Source: Chamaecrista fasciculata
Lineage: Eukaryota; Streptophyta; Magnoliopsida; Fabales; Fabaceae
Length of the DNA stretch: 64,000 nucleotides
NCBI GenBank assembly: GCA_003254925.1
Contig: QANZ01047505.1
Span: forward strand, 113,158 to 177,157
Direction: 5' to 3'
Shown here: piece after piece, positions 45,918 to 57,565 of the stretch
How positions within the stretch are numbered: the stretch's first letter is position 1
Layout of the letters: each line of letters starts with the position of its first letter
Program-made: the position numbers and the translations under genes
The notes under the pieces: model-generated
What the model saw: the letters and a program-made list of their open reading frames with translations, nothing else
Told to the model about the DNA's origin: nothing
Databases searched by the model: none

Positions 45918-48382
45918 ATTGGTGGAGTTTTGAATTTTAAAGCAATTACTGAAGATGTTGATGTTGTTGATGATGTGTGTTGTAGGACCGTTGCAAGCTG
46001 GAAGGTTGAGGTTGACCAAAGATACAAAGTCAAAATTTTCAAAGGTTGAGGTTGACCATAAGAACCACACAAAACCAAGTGAAAACATGTTTGATATTTT
46101 GTGTAACTAGCTTAGTAGGTTTAGGGTCAACTATTTTTTTTTAATAAAATAAATATTATATATATATATAGTTAAATAGTTTTTTATGGCATTAATTAAA
46201 ACTACAAATTTAATAATAAATGTTTTTTATTTTCAAAGTATAATTATTTTTTAACTAATATAAAAAATATTGAATTAAATAAAGTGGTATAATTTTAAGG
46301 TGTAATTAAATTATCTGTGTATATAAAATGCAGTACCAAAAAGAATTTTAACAAATGAAAATATATAGTAAGATCCAATTAATAATAAGTTGAGTAGATT
46401 TCTTTAAATGTACGTGTCAAAAGTGTGTGATATGTCTAATATATATGGACGGTGGCCTTTGAGGCTCTTTGATAGTGAGACATCTTCCAATTGGGTTTCA
46501 TTGTGAAAGGACATGTTATGTAATTCCTTCAAACTACAATTAACTTCACCGCCAAGTAGTAGTTGTTGTTCTTGTTAGGCTTGATATTAATATTATTAGT
46601 CCTATAAAATAAAATTATAAATTGATTAAAATCTAATCATTTATATATGACTCAGATTTTATTTTTATTTTACATATTTTTCTGTTTAAAGTATATTTTC
46701 ATAATTTTTTATTTTTGGTTGTAAATTTGTTGAGGTATAGAATAAACTTTGTCAAAAGTAATTCGTAATTTTAAATTTGTCGCTCAAATTTTAAATTAGA
46801 GATATACAGCTAACTTCACTCATCTAACCATAAAACAAATTATTGATGTCTAATTTTATTGCGTTTATTAAATGTCTTAATATAACATAAAAATAACTCG
46901 TAATACAGTTCTCAATGCTAGCACTAACATTGTTCATGGCATGTTAAAAATCTTTTTTTTTTTAAAAAAAAAGAGATTGTTGTCTTTTATTTTAGTTTTA
47001 TTTTATAAAAAAATATTATCGCATAAGACGAGCGCGTGGATAAATGATATTGAAAATTACGTTAGCGATGACGTCATAGAAAAGATTCACAAATCACAAC
47101 ACTGAGTCTTGTGCGGTGGTCAAAGCAAAAAGATAATAACCCCCAAAAAATGTCAAAGCCATTTTGGTATTTTTATTCACGTGACATATTATTAATTAAA
47201 AAAAATTATAACAAAAACTCACTAATTATAGTGGAGAGAAAATACGAAAGAGAATTTTTTGTATAATAAATTATAAAAAATAAATCTTTAAATAATGTTA
47301 TGATCAAGATATAAGAAGTTTTATCTACTTTTCTTTACAATAAATTTAGAGAAACTTTGATGAAAAAAAAATTGGAAAATTTCTTAAGGGCAATGAAAGG
47401 TCAATTTTGGTAAAGCTCCGAGGTATATTTAATCATAATCAAAAGAAACTAAGAAAGTATAATCTAATTTTTGGCTATGATTAAAAAATTTAATTCATTT
47501 GTTTGGACATCAAGCATCATGAATACCAATAAGATTTTCTCTTAGTCCTAAATTTAGCATGGACATCGGTATAATCAAGCAACTTTTTATACTATGCTTT
47601 TATGAAGAAGTGTATATGATCTACAGTGTAGTAGTGTAAAGTTTGTGCAGTATAAAGAGAGAAGTGTGAGTCTCGCTAATACTTTTTCTCTCTAACTCTT
47701 TATTTCTTTCTCGATATGAAAATGCATAAAACTAAAACTGTAGAGGATCTAGGTTCTCTATGAAGTATAGACACTTCATTTTAAAAGTGTGTCGTCGAGT
47801 TAGACACTTGTTCTTGTTCGACACCCGTATGACACATATACAGCACATATATTTATAAATTTCATAATATAAAATCAATTTTTTATGATTTTGACATGAC
47901 AAGCAATAGAAAATAGTGACACATATGACATATATTATAAAATGATATTATAATTTTTATTAATTATTTATTTATATAAATATTTGTCGTGTCGTGTAAT
48001 TTTAAGAATTTAGCGTATTCGTATATCTGTTCGTGTACCGTATCTATGCCAATGTCTATGCTTCTTGTCTTTTATATATACGAATTTTCTATTTTCTTTA
48101 ATAACTTAATAAAGAAACTTTCAAATTTTAAATTTGAATTACGAAAATAATATATATATATATATATAAAAGTTCGTCTTTTATAATTTGACTTAGTTTT
48201 AGCAAACTAAAAAGTAAAAATTATGATCATATAGGCCAACTAGCCAAGTTGGGTCTTAATTTCAATGGAGGCCCACACATTGTTAGTCTTCACTGTTTTA
48301 TTTTCTCCTCAAGTGGCTGAGCTTGCTGACCCAAAAAAGAAAGGGTAAATTGTTTCGGAGAACCCATTCTTCAATCACAGCA
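45918..48382. other. Upstream of ERF and intergenic, no gene
   Basis: AT-rich throughout. No exon or clear transposon end is recognised. TGACGTCA lies at 47069-47076, a palindromic TGA-factor-like site, far from any start. Confidence 0.5.
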
Positions 48383-48880
48383 TCATGGTTCTTCTTCTTC
48401 CCCGCCGGAATCGACGACGTCAATGGAATCGTTTCGCTTCCAGGCTTCATTCACTTGCTCCATTTGATCCGGCGTCCATGGAATCGACGACGATTGAACC
48501 ACATAGTTCAGATCTTTCGTACTGTTCTTCGGAACTTCGAATCGATCGGCGACGAGCATGGCGATGTCCTGATTTAGGTACGTAAGGTTGAATCTGAAAT
48601 CGGAGAAAGTCGAATGAGCTTTCGCGTTCCCATTCTGTGCTCCACGACAATGGTGACCTGCGTTTCGGAGAAGACCAGCGAGATCGTTTCGGAGAAGGTC
48701 TAATCGAGCGTCGGTAACGCTTATTACCGGAACCCTAGGGTGAATCACGAGGTAGCCGACGAACGGTGCTTTGATTTGAAGAAGAAAGTGTTGTGATTTA
48801 ATTTGAGGATAAGGTGTTCGGAGGATCATGGCCGGCGGGGGAAGAAGAAGAATCGTGGTGCTGTGGTTGAAGAACATGGG
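48383..48880 (-). pseudogene. LEA_2 (NHL-like) protein fragment
   Basis: A GC-richer minus-strand frame carries a partial LEA_2 domain: FLLQIKAPFVGYLVIHPRVP, then LDLLRNDLAGLL, then AKAHSTFSDFRFNLTYLNQD, then FEVPKNSTKDLNYVVQSSSI and a TPDQMEQV segment. This resembles plant LEA14/NDR1-HIN1-like family proteins. The N-terminal membrane region and the C-terminal strand block are missing. In the middle, about eight codons (near 48645-48670) are read in a shifted frame: TQVTIVV appears in another frame and the family frame resumes after it, a compensating pair of indels. It is a broken fragment. Confidence 0.75.
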
Positions 48881-48894
48881 TTCTTTTTATTTTG

Positions 48895-49130
48895 GGGCAA
48901 AATTGTTTTAAATCCTAATTTATTCATTTTTTCTTTCATTTTAGTCCTGTCATAAAAAGAAAGGACCTTAATTCAAAAAAATTAAACTTTTAGGGAATGT
49001 AACCATTTTTTTCTTTTATCTAACGAAAAAATTGGATGAGGGACTAACCGTGAAATTTTTTAGAAATTTGAAGGACCAAAACAGAACTTTGAGCAAGCTT
49101 GAAGGATCAAAATAAGATTTAGGGTTTAGG
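48895..49130. repeat. Mutator-like terminal arm beside the LEA_2 fragment
   Basis: The sequence aligns with the right arm of the element at 20584-21454: a segment with AGGACCTTAATTCAAAAAAA and GGATGAGGGACTAACCGTG, then GGACCAAAACAGAACTTTG. No matching left arm is visible before 48383, so either it is lost or the fragment is not inside the element. Confidence 0.6.
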
Positions 49131-50704
49131 GCTTGGGGTTTAGGGTTTTAGGGATTTTAATATTTTTAAGGACTAAATTGAAATGTTTGAAAGAGTTTGG
49201 GGACACTTTAAAATTTTATTTTGAGGATTTGGGATTAAAATGAATGAAGATGATGAAAAAGAGGGGGAATTGAAAATAATGGGATAAAATTTGAAGCCAG
49301 GGACCTATTTGACAACACACAAACTTTTTTTTTTATTTTTAAATAATAATGCTGATATGACGCATAATAATGTTGATGATGTTGATTTTGTTGTTGAGAG
49401 GGTTTTTGATTTGTGGGGCTTGATTTTGGAAAAATTTGGGGGTTTTGATTTGTTTGTAGTGTACTAGAATGAAAATTGTAGTTGAATATAGGGATTTTTT
49501 GATAAATCATAGATGTTCATTTGTCTTTTGAGGTTCTAAGGACTATTTTGATAAAGATCATAAACTTTTGGGATTAAAGTGTAATTAAATAAGGACCTAT
49601 TCAAAAGAAATCTTATGAAAAGGAGAAAAATCTATAATATTAGAATTCTAAAGACCCTTTTATAATTAATTCTTTATGTTTTGATCCCTTTTAGTAAAGG
49701 GAAAGGACTTAAACGCATAAGAGAAGACTTTTTGGGAGATTTTTGACATTTTAACTAACATTTGCCGTTAAATCCTAACAGAAAAAAACCTCAGGGTACC
49801 AAATCGCTAACGGAGCAAACCACGGGGTACCACAATGCAAAAATTTTTCTTTCAGGGTACCAAAGGGGAACCGCCCCTAACCACAGGATATCAAATTGCA
49901 ATTTACCCAAAAAGAAATTGGTTGAGCTAGATTTGGGTCTTTTCTGAAAAAATAAATAAATAATTGATATAGTGTAAGTAATTGTTATATAAAAAGAATA
50001 TGGGAAAAATAATTTTAAAGCAAATAGATTTAATGATGATCATTTTAGGTCATTTTTTATATTTCAAATTAATATTATCAATTCTTTAAAAAAAAAGTAT
50101 TTTTTAGTAGAACTTATTTTAAATATTTCAGAATTTGACAAGGAAAAGATGTTTATTTATATTAATGAAAAAAATCTATTCTCACCAAAAGATGTTTGAA
50201 GCATTCAATTTAAGCACCACCACTTTCATTAAAATATCAAGAGTAACTTATTAAATGGGGTTGGATTGTGGACCAATGAAAAAGTTCATTTTTGTTGTTT
50301 TCCTATATGTTTAGTTTCTTTCTCCCTAGCAATATGATATGATATTATTCTCTCTTGAATTCTAATGTGGAAGCATTCATTTGAACTTGGATCAACACGT
50401 CTTCTGAAACATTGAATCAAATCAAATCCATTTTGCTAGCCCTGATTTTGTTATCTCTCACTCTACAAGAAGTAGACTATTTCCTCTCACTTCTTCTTCC
50501 TCTTTTTTGTGTAATTTTTCTTTTCACTTTCAAGAAGATAGTCAGTGATGCAATTACAAAGTTATGGGTGTCAACTGAATTCACATTTGTGAGAGAATGA
50601 ATCTCTAATTGGAAGCAAATTAAAGAATTAAATGCAGTATTTATTTTTTGAAATGATTTCTATGATTGATTCATCCATCTATCATATTCTCTTTGTTATG
50701 GAAT
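49131..50704. other. Intergenic, no gene
   Basis: It contains TTTAGGGTT-type repeats around 49118-49155, which look like a few telomere-like units of the plant TTTAGGG type, and a degenerate GGTACC-rich repeat fragment (49740-49910) resembling other such pieces in the window (36270-36410). No coding sequence. Confidence 0.5.
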
Positions 50705-51090
50705 TAGGTTAATTTTGGTCCCTAAAAATGTGATTTCATCTTATTTTTACCGTTATCTCTAACCTAAACAATTGAAATGAATTATTTATCACTCATATGT
50801 GTCATAATAAGCTAGTTGATAAAGTGGAGAAGAAAAATCTTTACTTTTAGTCACAAATTAGAGATATATTTATAGTTGATTTTTTAAAAGAGTAAAAGTT
50901 TTTCTTTCTCTCTTTTCCAAATCACTTATTATAAGTTTGAGGACCAAAATGAAACAAATATGAAAGTTTGAGGACTAAAACAAAATAAATGTAAAAGTTT
51001 GACAACCAAAACGAAACAAATGTCAAAGTTTGAGGACCAAAATGAAACTAACTCCACAGTTTGAGAACCGAAATGACCATTTAACCTATA
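50705..51090. repeat. Putative MITE with internal 36-bp tandem repeats
   Basis: The outer ends, AGGTTAATTTTGGTCCC and the complement of AGGTTAAATGGTCATTTC, are inverted. The right half holds three to four degenerate units with the pattern AGTTTGAGGACCAAAATGAA (50932-51045). Confidence 0.5.
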
Positions 51091-51465
51091 AATAAATTTA
51101 TGAAAATGTAATGAACCAGACACTTGGAACAGATTGATATCATACACCATGAGCTCCGAGAAGCAAAGTAATAGGCGTTGCAACTTGCAACTTAATTATT
51201 TCATATGTGCTCTTCATTCTAAGTTAGCATAAAACTTAGTTAGTTTAGCTTAAATAATTCTGAATGACTATTCTTTACCTATTAGAGGACTTTAATATTG
51301 CATCTATGATAAAAAGAAAACTGCTAGGTTGTCTATGGTTGACTAAACATTTCTATTATGATTTAATGGTGCGAAGGAGTTTTTGAACACCACATTTAGT
51401 TCCAACAAATTTAATTATGAAGAAGGTCTATGCATATTTTTATGTTAATCCTCTTTACAAGAAAT
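51091..51465. other. Intergenic, no gene
   Basis: AT-rich sequence without recognisable features. Confidence 0.5.
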
Positions 51466-51514
51466 AAAGCTAGTGATTATGTTTATCAAAAAAAAAAAAA
51501 AGCTAGTGATTATG
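51466..51514 (+). mobile_element. Micro-retroinsertion, TTTATC(A)n
   Basis: AAAGCTAGTGATTATG (51466-51481, 51499-51514) flanks TTTATC and an A run. The layout is the same as in the TCAGGCC type but the 3' end differs. The duplication includes the first base of the MITE that follows, so this insertion is the later event. Confidence 0.8.
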
Positions 51515-51635
51515 GGCATGTTTGATTTTTGTTTTTCAAAATAGTTTTTTGGTTTTCAAAACAAAAAACAATGTGTATTTTTTTATTTTTAAAACAGAAA
51601 ATTGTTTTTAAAAAATAGAATCAAACATGCCCTAT
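51511..51635. repeat. 119-bp foldback MITE
   Basis: The element 51514-51632 has ends GGGCATGTTTGATTTTTG and the complement of GGGCATGTTTGATTCTA, flanked by TAT (51511-51513, 51633-51635). A 3-bp duplication is compatible with a PIF/Harbinger origin. Confidence 0.65.
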
Positions 51636-52535
51636 GATTCTCCTAGTTTAACGAAAAGTGTTGAAATTAAGATTTTATTTTATGACTATGACTCTCAATT
51701 TTCAATGGATGTCTCTTAATAGAATCAAACATGACCTATGATTCTCCTTCAAGTTGATTTTTTTGTTTTTTGATAAAATCATTTTTAATTTATATGATCA
51801 AGAAACTAGCAGACTCAAACTGAAGTAGGTATACGGTGATGGATTAGACTTGCATAATATTTCTTATAATTTTGCTATATGTTTTACTATTAAAAATAAA
51901 ACCAGTATCAGAAACATCTAAAATGATTAATCAATGGGAAAGAGAACATGAGATTTGTTAAGAATTTATATATTATCCTATAATTGATGAATCTAGTAGC
52001 AAAAGATCTAAAGAATTCGTCTAAGTTTGGCGATATTGCACAAGGGAACAAAGTAAAACAAGAAGCAAACTTGGTGGAAATGCTATCTTTGTTGAAATAA
52101 TTATAAACGAAACACTGTTAAAAACAATAAAGAAACACAAACATGTCATACAAACAACGAATCAATGATTGAATATATATGATTATTTATCCATTTTCTA
52201 TATCTATCTATAGCTGTTACAAAGTAATGATCACTTGAATCCTCTGATATGAGATATAGTAACCAAGAACATATTTAACTAGCCGCTAACAATAGTCGAG
52301 ACCAAGTTTTTTAATATCATTGTTGAATATCATTCTCTTTGGGGGAAAGAAAAGAAGGATAGAGTACAGACAGTGAATGTGTGAAAGGGCTAAGTTATTA
52401 TGATCTATTTTCACAATATACAATAAGATACAAGACATAGAACCTACTAAAAAAAAGAACAAATATTTTGACTAAATAGCTTCCTTAGGATCATGGAGGA
52501 TTGTAATCCATAACTTGAACAACATAAGGATATGT
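51636..52535. other. Region 3' of PSB33
   Basis: Probably includes the PSB33 3' UTR near 52330-52535. A partial repeat of the MITE end (AATCAAACATGACCTATGAT) occurs near 51723. No gene is seen. Confidence 0.5.
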
Positions 52536-54754
52536 CTATTGAATAGAATTGGACACAGAATATATGAAGTCCAAGAAGCCTGTTCCCTTCAAAAAACCCT
52601 TACCAGTTAAGAGCTCAAAATCCAACAATAAAAGGAAACCAATAATCGCGGCCTTCCCGTTTATTAATTCATTCTTCTCAGTAAAACCAAAACCCCCTGA
52701 GTCCTCATCAACCACCATTTTAACCTAAGCAAATTATGGAACTAGTAAGTCAAGAGCTGAGTATAATTGGAATTTTCTTGTTCTCTAAAAACACAAGATT
52801 AATGGTTATTCCAAAAGTGGATGTAATGTAGTTACCTCATCAACATTGACATCAGTGGCAGTAAAACCAGGTTGAGCCTTCCCACTAAAGACTATCTCAG
52901 TAGAAGCATCGGATATTGGAGCTCCTCCCATGCTGATATAAATGTTCTCCTCGTCGGTTTTGACTGGAAATATAAAGAGTGTCCTCAAAGGAGGGGTGAG
53001 AACTCTTAGCACTGGGTTTTTTGGATACCACTCTTTGATGGCTCCAGTCCGTAGATCAAATGTGCTATCAGTTGTTGGGCAAACTATACAACCATCCTAT
53101 GTAAAGACAGGACCAGAAATGATCATTTCATTTTCAGTCAAGCTAAAGGAAAAAAAACAAACAGAAAATAATGAGGTACAAGTTTTACATCTTAGCTATC
53201 AGCTTTCATTTCATTTTAGAACATAGTGGTTAGAATTTTGCAGGGTTCTTGGTAAAGCAAAAAAAATAAAAAATCAGTACTTAGGTTTGTAAAAGCTAGT
53301 TCAGGCATTCCCCAACATTAGGTTCATAAAATCTGGTTTCTCTCCCTGGTGAATTCTGATTGCCCATTCTATATTGCCAAACACTCAGTACATCATAAAG
53401 TCATAATTCCTTTACTCTCATCTTTTTATTTCAAATATAGTTCTTTAATCTGGATGATTGTATGTGAATTGTCAAAAGTTAGTGCATTCCAACAACCTAG
53501 AAGACTGTTAGTTTCAAATGGGCCTTTAAACTTGTAGTTTATTCAAAGGCTTTCTGTTTTAAGTGAGCAAGAACATAGGTTTTGAAGAACTTTGAAACTG
53601 GCTTTTAGGATATATTAGGCAATCAAAATTCAAAAGGGTAGGGGCAGGGAAGAGATTGAAGGAGAAGGGAAGATTATCTTCCCATACCTGATCCCCTTGT
53701 TTGAATGTTAATATATAAGAGAATAATGCCCTCCAACACTCCACTTTCCAAAGAATGAGAAAACATCATAATTATCTCCTCCTTGTTTGGAAACTAGAAA
53801 CTGGAGGGAAAGATAATGGAGGATTAATATTTAAACCTTCATTGTCCTTCTCCTTCACAAATTCAATATAACTCTGAGTTGAAAAATTTTGGAAGAAATA
53901 TCAAAATCCAAACAATGAAAGGAGATAGGGGAGTTTAACCTTCCCTCCCGCTCCTTTACATTCTCCTGTAGTCTCTTCTACTCCCTTCTGCGCTTAATTC
54001 CTAAACATACCCATAGGGTTAAGCTTACTGTTTCACAATGCTAGAGTTATATTCTTGCTTTCTCTATTGTTTAAGAATTCTACAAAGATTTCTATCCACC
54101 CTCCCTCCTTGCTATAATCTAATCTAATACAAACTTGAACACTAACATATAGCTTACCACATTGTCTCAAATAAAGATCGCATCCTATATAACCTATAAT
54201 GGGGATTACGTGTAATGGAAAAAATTTCCCAAACATAACCAGAGTATTTAAAAACACTTCAACATTCACACACCATTGGTAACATAGGTATCACAGATTC
54301 ACAGCTATAATTGAATAACATCTTTTTAGGAATGTAGTAAAACCTGAGTAAGCTTGGCATTGAGCAAGCCTTCACTATAAGCACCTTCAGCAGGAGACCT
54401 ATTCTCAATGGCGAAAACCTGATTCTTATACCACAGCAACAAAATGGTCTCGTTTCCCTGAATTATCACGCGTCGCTCCCCTCTCGGCAGCGCCGAAAGA
54501 GGCACCACCGGAATCCAGTTCTCGTTCCCGCCGCCGCCGCCTCCGTCGCCGGACGCCGATGATTCCTCGGCCACAGAGACCTGCGCCGCCTGACATCGGA
54601 GGCGCCGGCGGGAAGATCCGCCGCCGTGAATGTAATGGAAAGCGACGGCGGATTTGAAGGCGGGAATCGAGGGGGAAAGAAAAAGGGATTTGCGAGAGAA
54701 ATTGTTGAGAGAGTGGATTCTGGAAGATGAAAGGGAAAATGAGGTTGAGGCCAT
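52536..54754 (-). CDS. PSB33: PSB33 / LIL8, thylakoid protein with degenerate Rieske fold
   Basis: Three exons: 54754-54344, 53096-52836, 52724-52536 (286 aa, close to the roughly 290 aa of Arabidopsis PSB33, as I recall it). Known role of the family: a thylakoid membrane protein that stabilises photosystem II and its antenna. Seen: a Ser-rich plastid transit peptide (1-53); a Gly-rich linker; a Rieske-like domain (about 77-225) from WIPVVPLSALPRGERR to FIFPVK; and an LHC-like single helix at the C-terminus (ELINGKAAIIGFLLLLDFEL). The Rieske iron-sulfur ligands are mostly missing: the first C-x-H is R-S-P (NRSPAEGA), and the second box is CPTTDSTFDL with Thr instead of His. That is how this family is described, so it is not a local defect. 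GA and GT microsatellites lie just upstream in the leader. Confidence 0.9.
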
Positions 54755-54764
54755 GGAGATTTGG

Positions 54765-54850
54765 AGTTAGAGAGAGAGAGAGTGTGTGTGTGTGTGTGTG
54801 TGAGGTGACAGAGGAGAGAGAGAGAGAAGGGAATGGAGAAGGAAGAAGAG
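54765..54850. repeat. (GA)n and (GT)n microsatellites in the PSB33 leader
   Basis: GA runs flank a GT run (54782-54801), within about 100 bp upstream of the PSB33 start. On the transcript they read as CT- and AC-rich tracts. Confidence 0.85.
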
Positions 54851-55052
54851 AGAGAAAGTTGAGGCTGTGCATCACTAGAAAGCAGAGTCCACAGAAACAT
54901 GATAACGAAAGAGAGAAAGAAACGTTACAACGTCTCAGCCACATTTCCCAAATTCTAATAGATACTCCATTTTGGTCCCGGTCCCATTCATTTTTCTCAA
55001 TTTAATCCCTCAATTTATTTTGTTAATTTCTCAATCTAATATTTTACTAAAT
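54851..55052 (-). promoter_or_regulatory. Upstream flank of PSB33
   Basis: The presumed promoter of PSB33; no TATA box stands out. It is bounded on the right by a SINE. Confidence 0.4.
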
Positions 55053-55288
55053 TAATCACGTAATACTTTTTTTTTTGGTAATTGAAAGTTTAGTTGAGTT
55101 AGGCCCCGGGGGCTCACCAAGGTCAGGACAGGCCTTAAGGCTCTATGAGCGCTTACAGAAGTATTTACAGATTGCCTACCAACAAGGTCATCACATCGGT
55201 AATGGGAATCGAACTAACGACCTCGTGGGTTATGAGTCAACTCCTTACCAACTGGGCTAACCTTTATTGGCTAATCACGTAATACTTT
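55053..55288 (-). mobile_element. tRNA-derived SINE, near full length (family A)
   Basis: The body is 55070-55271, in minus orientation, flanked by a perfect 17-bp duplication (55053-55069, 55272-55288). On the minus strand it starts with a Pol III A box, TAGCCCAGTTGG (55259-55248), then GACTCATAACCC as in tRNA-Met, then a B box, GTTCGATTCCC (55214-55204), and ends AACTTTCAATTACC plus poly(A). The two boxes and tail are the standard SINE layout. A truncated relative lies at 5455. Confidence 0.93.
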
Positions 55289-55400
55289 AATTAAAGATGT
55301 AACACTATTAATTAATGAAATGACATTAATTATTATATAAACACATTTTTTATTAGTAAAATTAGTCATATAGATGATTTTTAGTTTATAGGTTTTATCG

Positions 55401-55663
55401 AAAATTTATAGAATTTACCAACAAGTGTTTGGTGTATTGGTTGGCGAGCTACACCCTAGGTGAGAGGACCCAAGTTCGATCCCCAGAGTCGATAGTGTTG
55501 GGAAGACACAACTGTTTCGTCTCTGTTGCTCGAATAAGATTAGTTTTCGCTTAGTCTCTGTTGCTCGAATAAGATTAGTTTTCGCTTAGATCGTTACACG
55601 AATTGGCGAGAGAAATCCATTAACATTACCTAAAAAAATAAAATAAAATAAAATTTATAGAAT
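55401..55663 (+). mobile_element. tRNA-derived SINE (family B) with internal tandem duplication
   Basis: The body is 55415-55650, flanked by AAATTTATAGAAT (55402-55414, 55651-55663). A GGTGTATTGGTTGGC start and a B box, AGTTCGATCCC (55473-55483), mark the tRNA-like head; the 3' tail is an A-rich (AAAAT)n run. A 35-bp unit is tandemly duplicated without mismatch (55519-55553, 55554-55588). Confidence 0.88.
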
Positions 55664-55759
55664 CTTTTATAAATTTATTAGTTAATATAAAAATAAAATT
55701 TGTTTATATATTAGTTAAAATATTGTAATATTAATTAATCATATATTATGTCTTCAAAT

Positions 55760-55925
55760 TTCTTTTGTGGAGTTAAATTATAAGTTTCTTCTGCGTATTC
55801 ATGTAACGATTTAGGTGAAGATTAATCTTATTCACGTTGAGAGTAAATAGTTAAAGTCCTCCAAACAATGTCAACTCAAAAAATCAAATTTTAATCCTCT
55901 CACTTGGGGTGTAGTTGAACGTTTG
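55760..55925 (-). mobile_element. Decayed SINE copy (family B)
   Basis: It aligns in minus orientation with the SINE just to its left: ATGTAACGATTTAGGTGAAG against GTGTAACGATCTAAGCGAAA, and CCTCTCACTTGGGGTGTAG against CCTCTCACCTAGGGTGTAG. It lacks the 35-bp duplication. Exact ends are unclear. Confidence 0.65.
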
Positions 55926-57565
55926 ACATTTTCTCTTTCTAATTATACTTTTCTCTTTCTACACTATATTATAATAATATTATAAAGAATCCAAATTTAT
56001 TTGTAGCTTGCTTAGCACTGTGGCACACCATTATTGATATATTATGTCTTCAATTAATTAAGTACTGAGATTTGATAAAAGAAAAATATCTTATATCATG
56101 TGTAACAATGAAAATGTTTTCAAGTCTTTTTTATTTGTTGATAAATGTCTCCTTATGTTTTTTTTTTTTGGACGTGGGTCTCCTTATGTTATTTGGACCA
56201 AATCTCATATATGAGCTTTGATGACAATATCTTTTATTATGGGCCCAAGAAGTATATAGACTTGATTAATTCTTTAATGGGCTTTTACTTTATGGATTAT
56301 GAAGGAGGGATGCGAATAAATCTTTCTTCATTAATTGCTAGGTGCTTTTTCTCTATTTATGCCCAAATAAAAAAGGTTTTGTGAATAGAAAGTTTGTACT
56401 CAATTTTTTATTTAGTCTATTTCTAATAAAGAAAGTGGAAAAATAAAAAAGCTAAAAACATTTTATGTATTATTTATCTAATAAAAAATAGAAATGGACA
56501 AGTAGTATTTGTTGATAATGATGAATTGATTGAAACAATTTAACATGACCTACAAATGATATGATAGATAGTTGAGTTTTTTTAATTTTAATATTTTAAA
56601 TTCGAACTATATCAAGTTTGTGAAAAAAAAATATTAATGGAAGTTTAAGTGGTCTCTATATTTTGAGAAAAAATAATTTTTAATTATAATTGAGGAATAT
56701 GGCCAGATTTTTTTTAATGAAAATGAAGTGATTGAGACATGAATGCATGAATCTCAATGGTGATTGGAGCAAGAATTGAAGATTATTATATGCATTGCTT
56801 GTATATATAGTGCCTCCACTTTCCATTAATTGAGATTGATTTATACAGATTTTTGTTTATGATGAGTTATTTCATTGAAAACGATTGTTCTAGAAGAAAT
56901 GTCTATGTAGAAAAAAAAATTGGGTGGTTAGTCAAAATGCTTCATAAAAAAAAAATCAATATTTGAGAATTATTTTGTTTTTAACCAATTTTTTTAAAAA
57001 AAATATTCCTTGCTAGTAAATTATTCAAAAAATAAAGAATATACTTAAAGCAATGAATATTTTTTTTAATAATTATGATAAATAACAATATGAAAGAAGG
57101 TAGAGAATAATACATTATTGATCATTTTATGAAGAATTAGAACTTTAATTATTTATTTTTTAATTGTTTTTAGATTTTAATAAGGTGGGGCCTTTTGGCC
57201 TTAGTGATCACGCACTTTGTCTTCTAAATAATTATTTGATCACATAGATTAAAAAATGATATCCATAAGTATCAATATTTCATCACGAGCCAAATCTCAA
57301 ACTCATTTTAACATAATGTCATAATAAGAATTATTTTCCAGTACAACTTATCTCTTTAAAGAAACATGTACAAATGGCCATTAAAGTGTACACAAAGCAA
57401 AACGATGTGACAACTTTTGTTTTCTAAAGAGGGACAGATTAAAATATTAATGTCCTTTAAAGTTTAGTTACAAAGATAAGATCAAACCATTTCTTTAATT
57501 TTTTTACAAATAATAATAAAAACAAAGAAAACGGAAGAAAAAGAAAGAGATGCTAACATATGTTA
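55926..57565. other. Intergenic, very AT-rich, no gene
   Basis: No exon-like sequence. It holds one micro-retroinsertion (56147-56190). Confidence 0.55.
56147..56190 (-). mobile_element. Micro-retroinsertion, ACGTCC(A)n
   Basis: GTCTCCTTATGTT (56147-56159, 56178-56190) flanks a T run and GGACGTGG. On the minus strand this is CCACGTCC plus poly(A). The 3' end resembles but does not equal TCAGGCC. Confidence 0.78.

Noticed and set aside
49115-49160. TTTAGGG-type repeats as an interstitial telomere
   Set aside because: Only a few imperfect units; too short to support a telomeric origin.
54426-54944. 172- and 144-codon open frames overlapping the first exon of PSB33
   Set aside because: Other-frame readings of a GC-rich exon and its CT-rich leader; the PSB33 frame alone continues into conserved exons.
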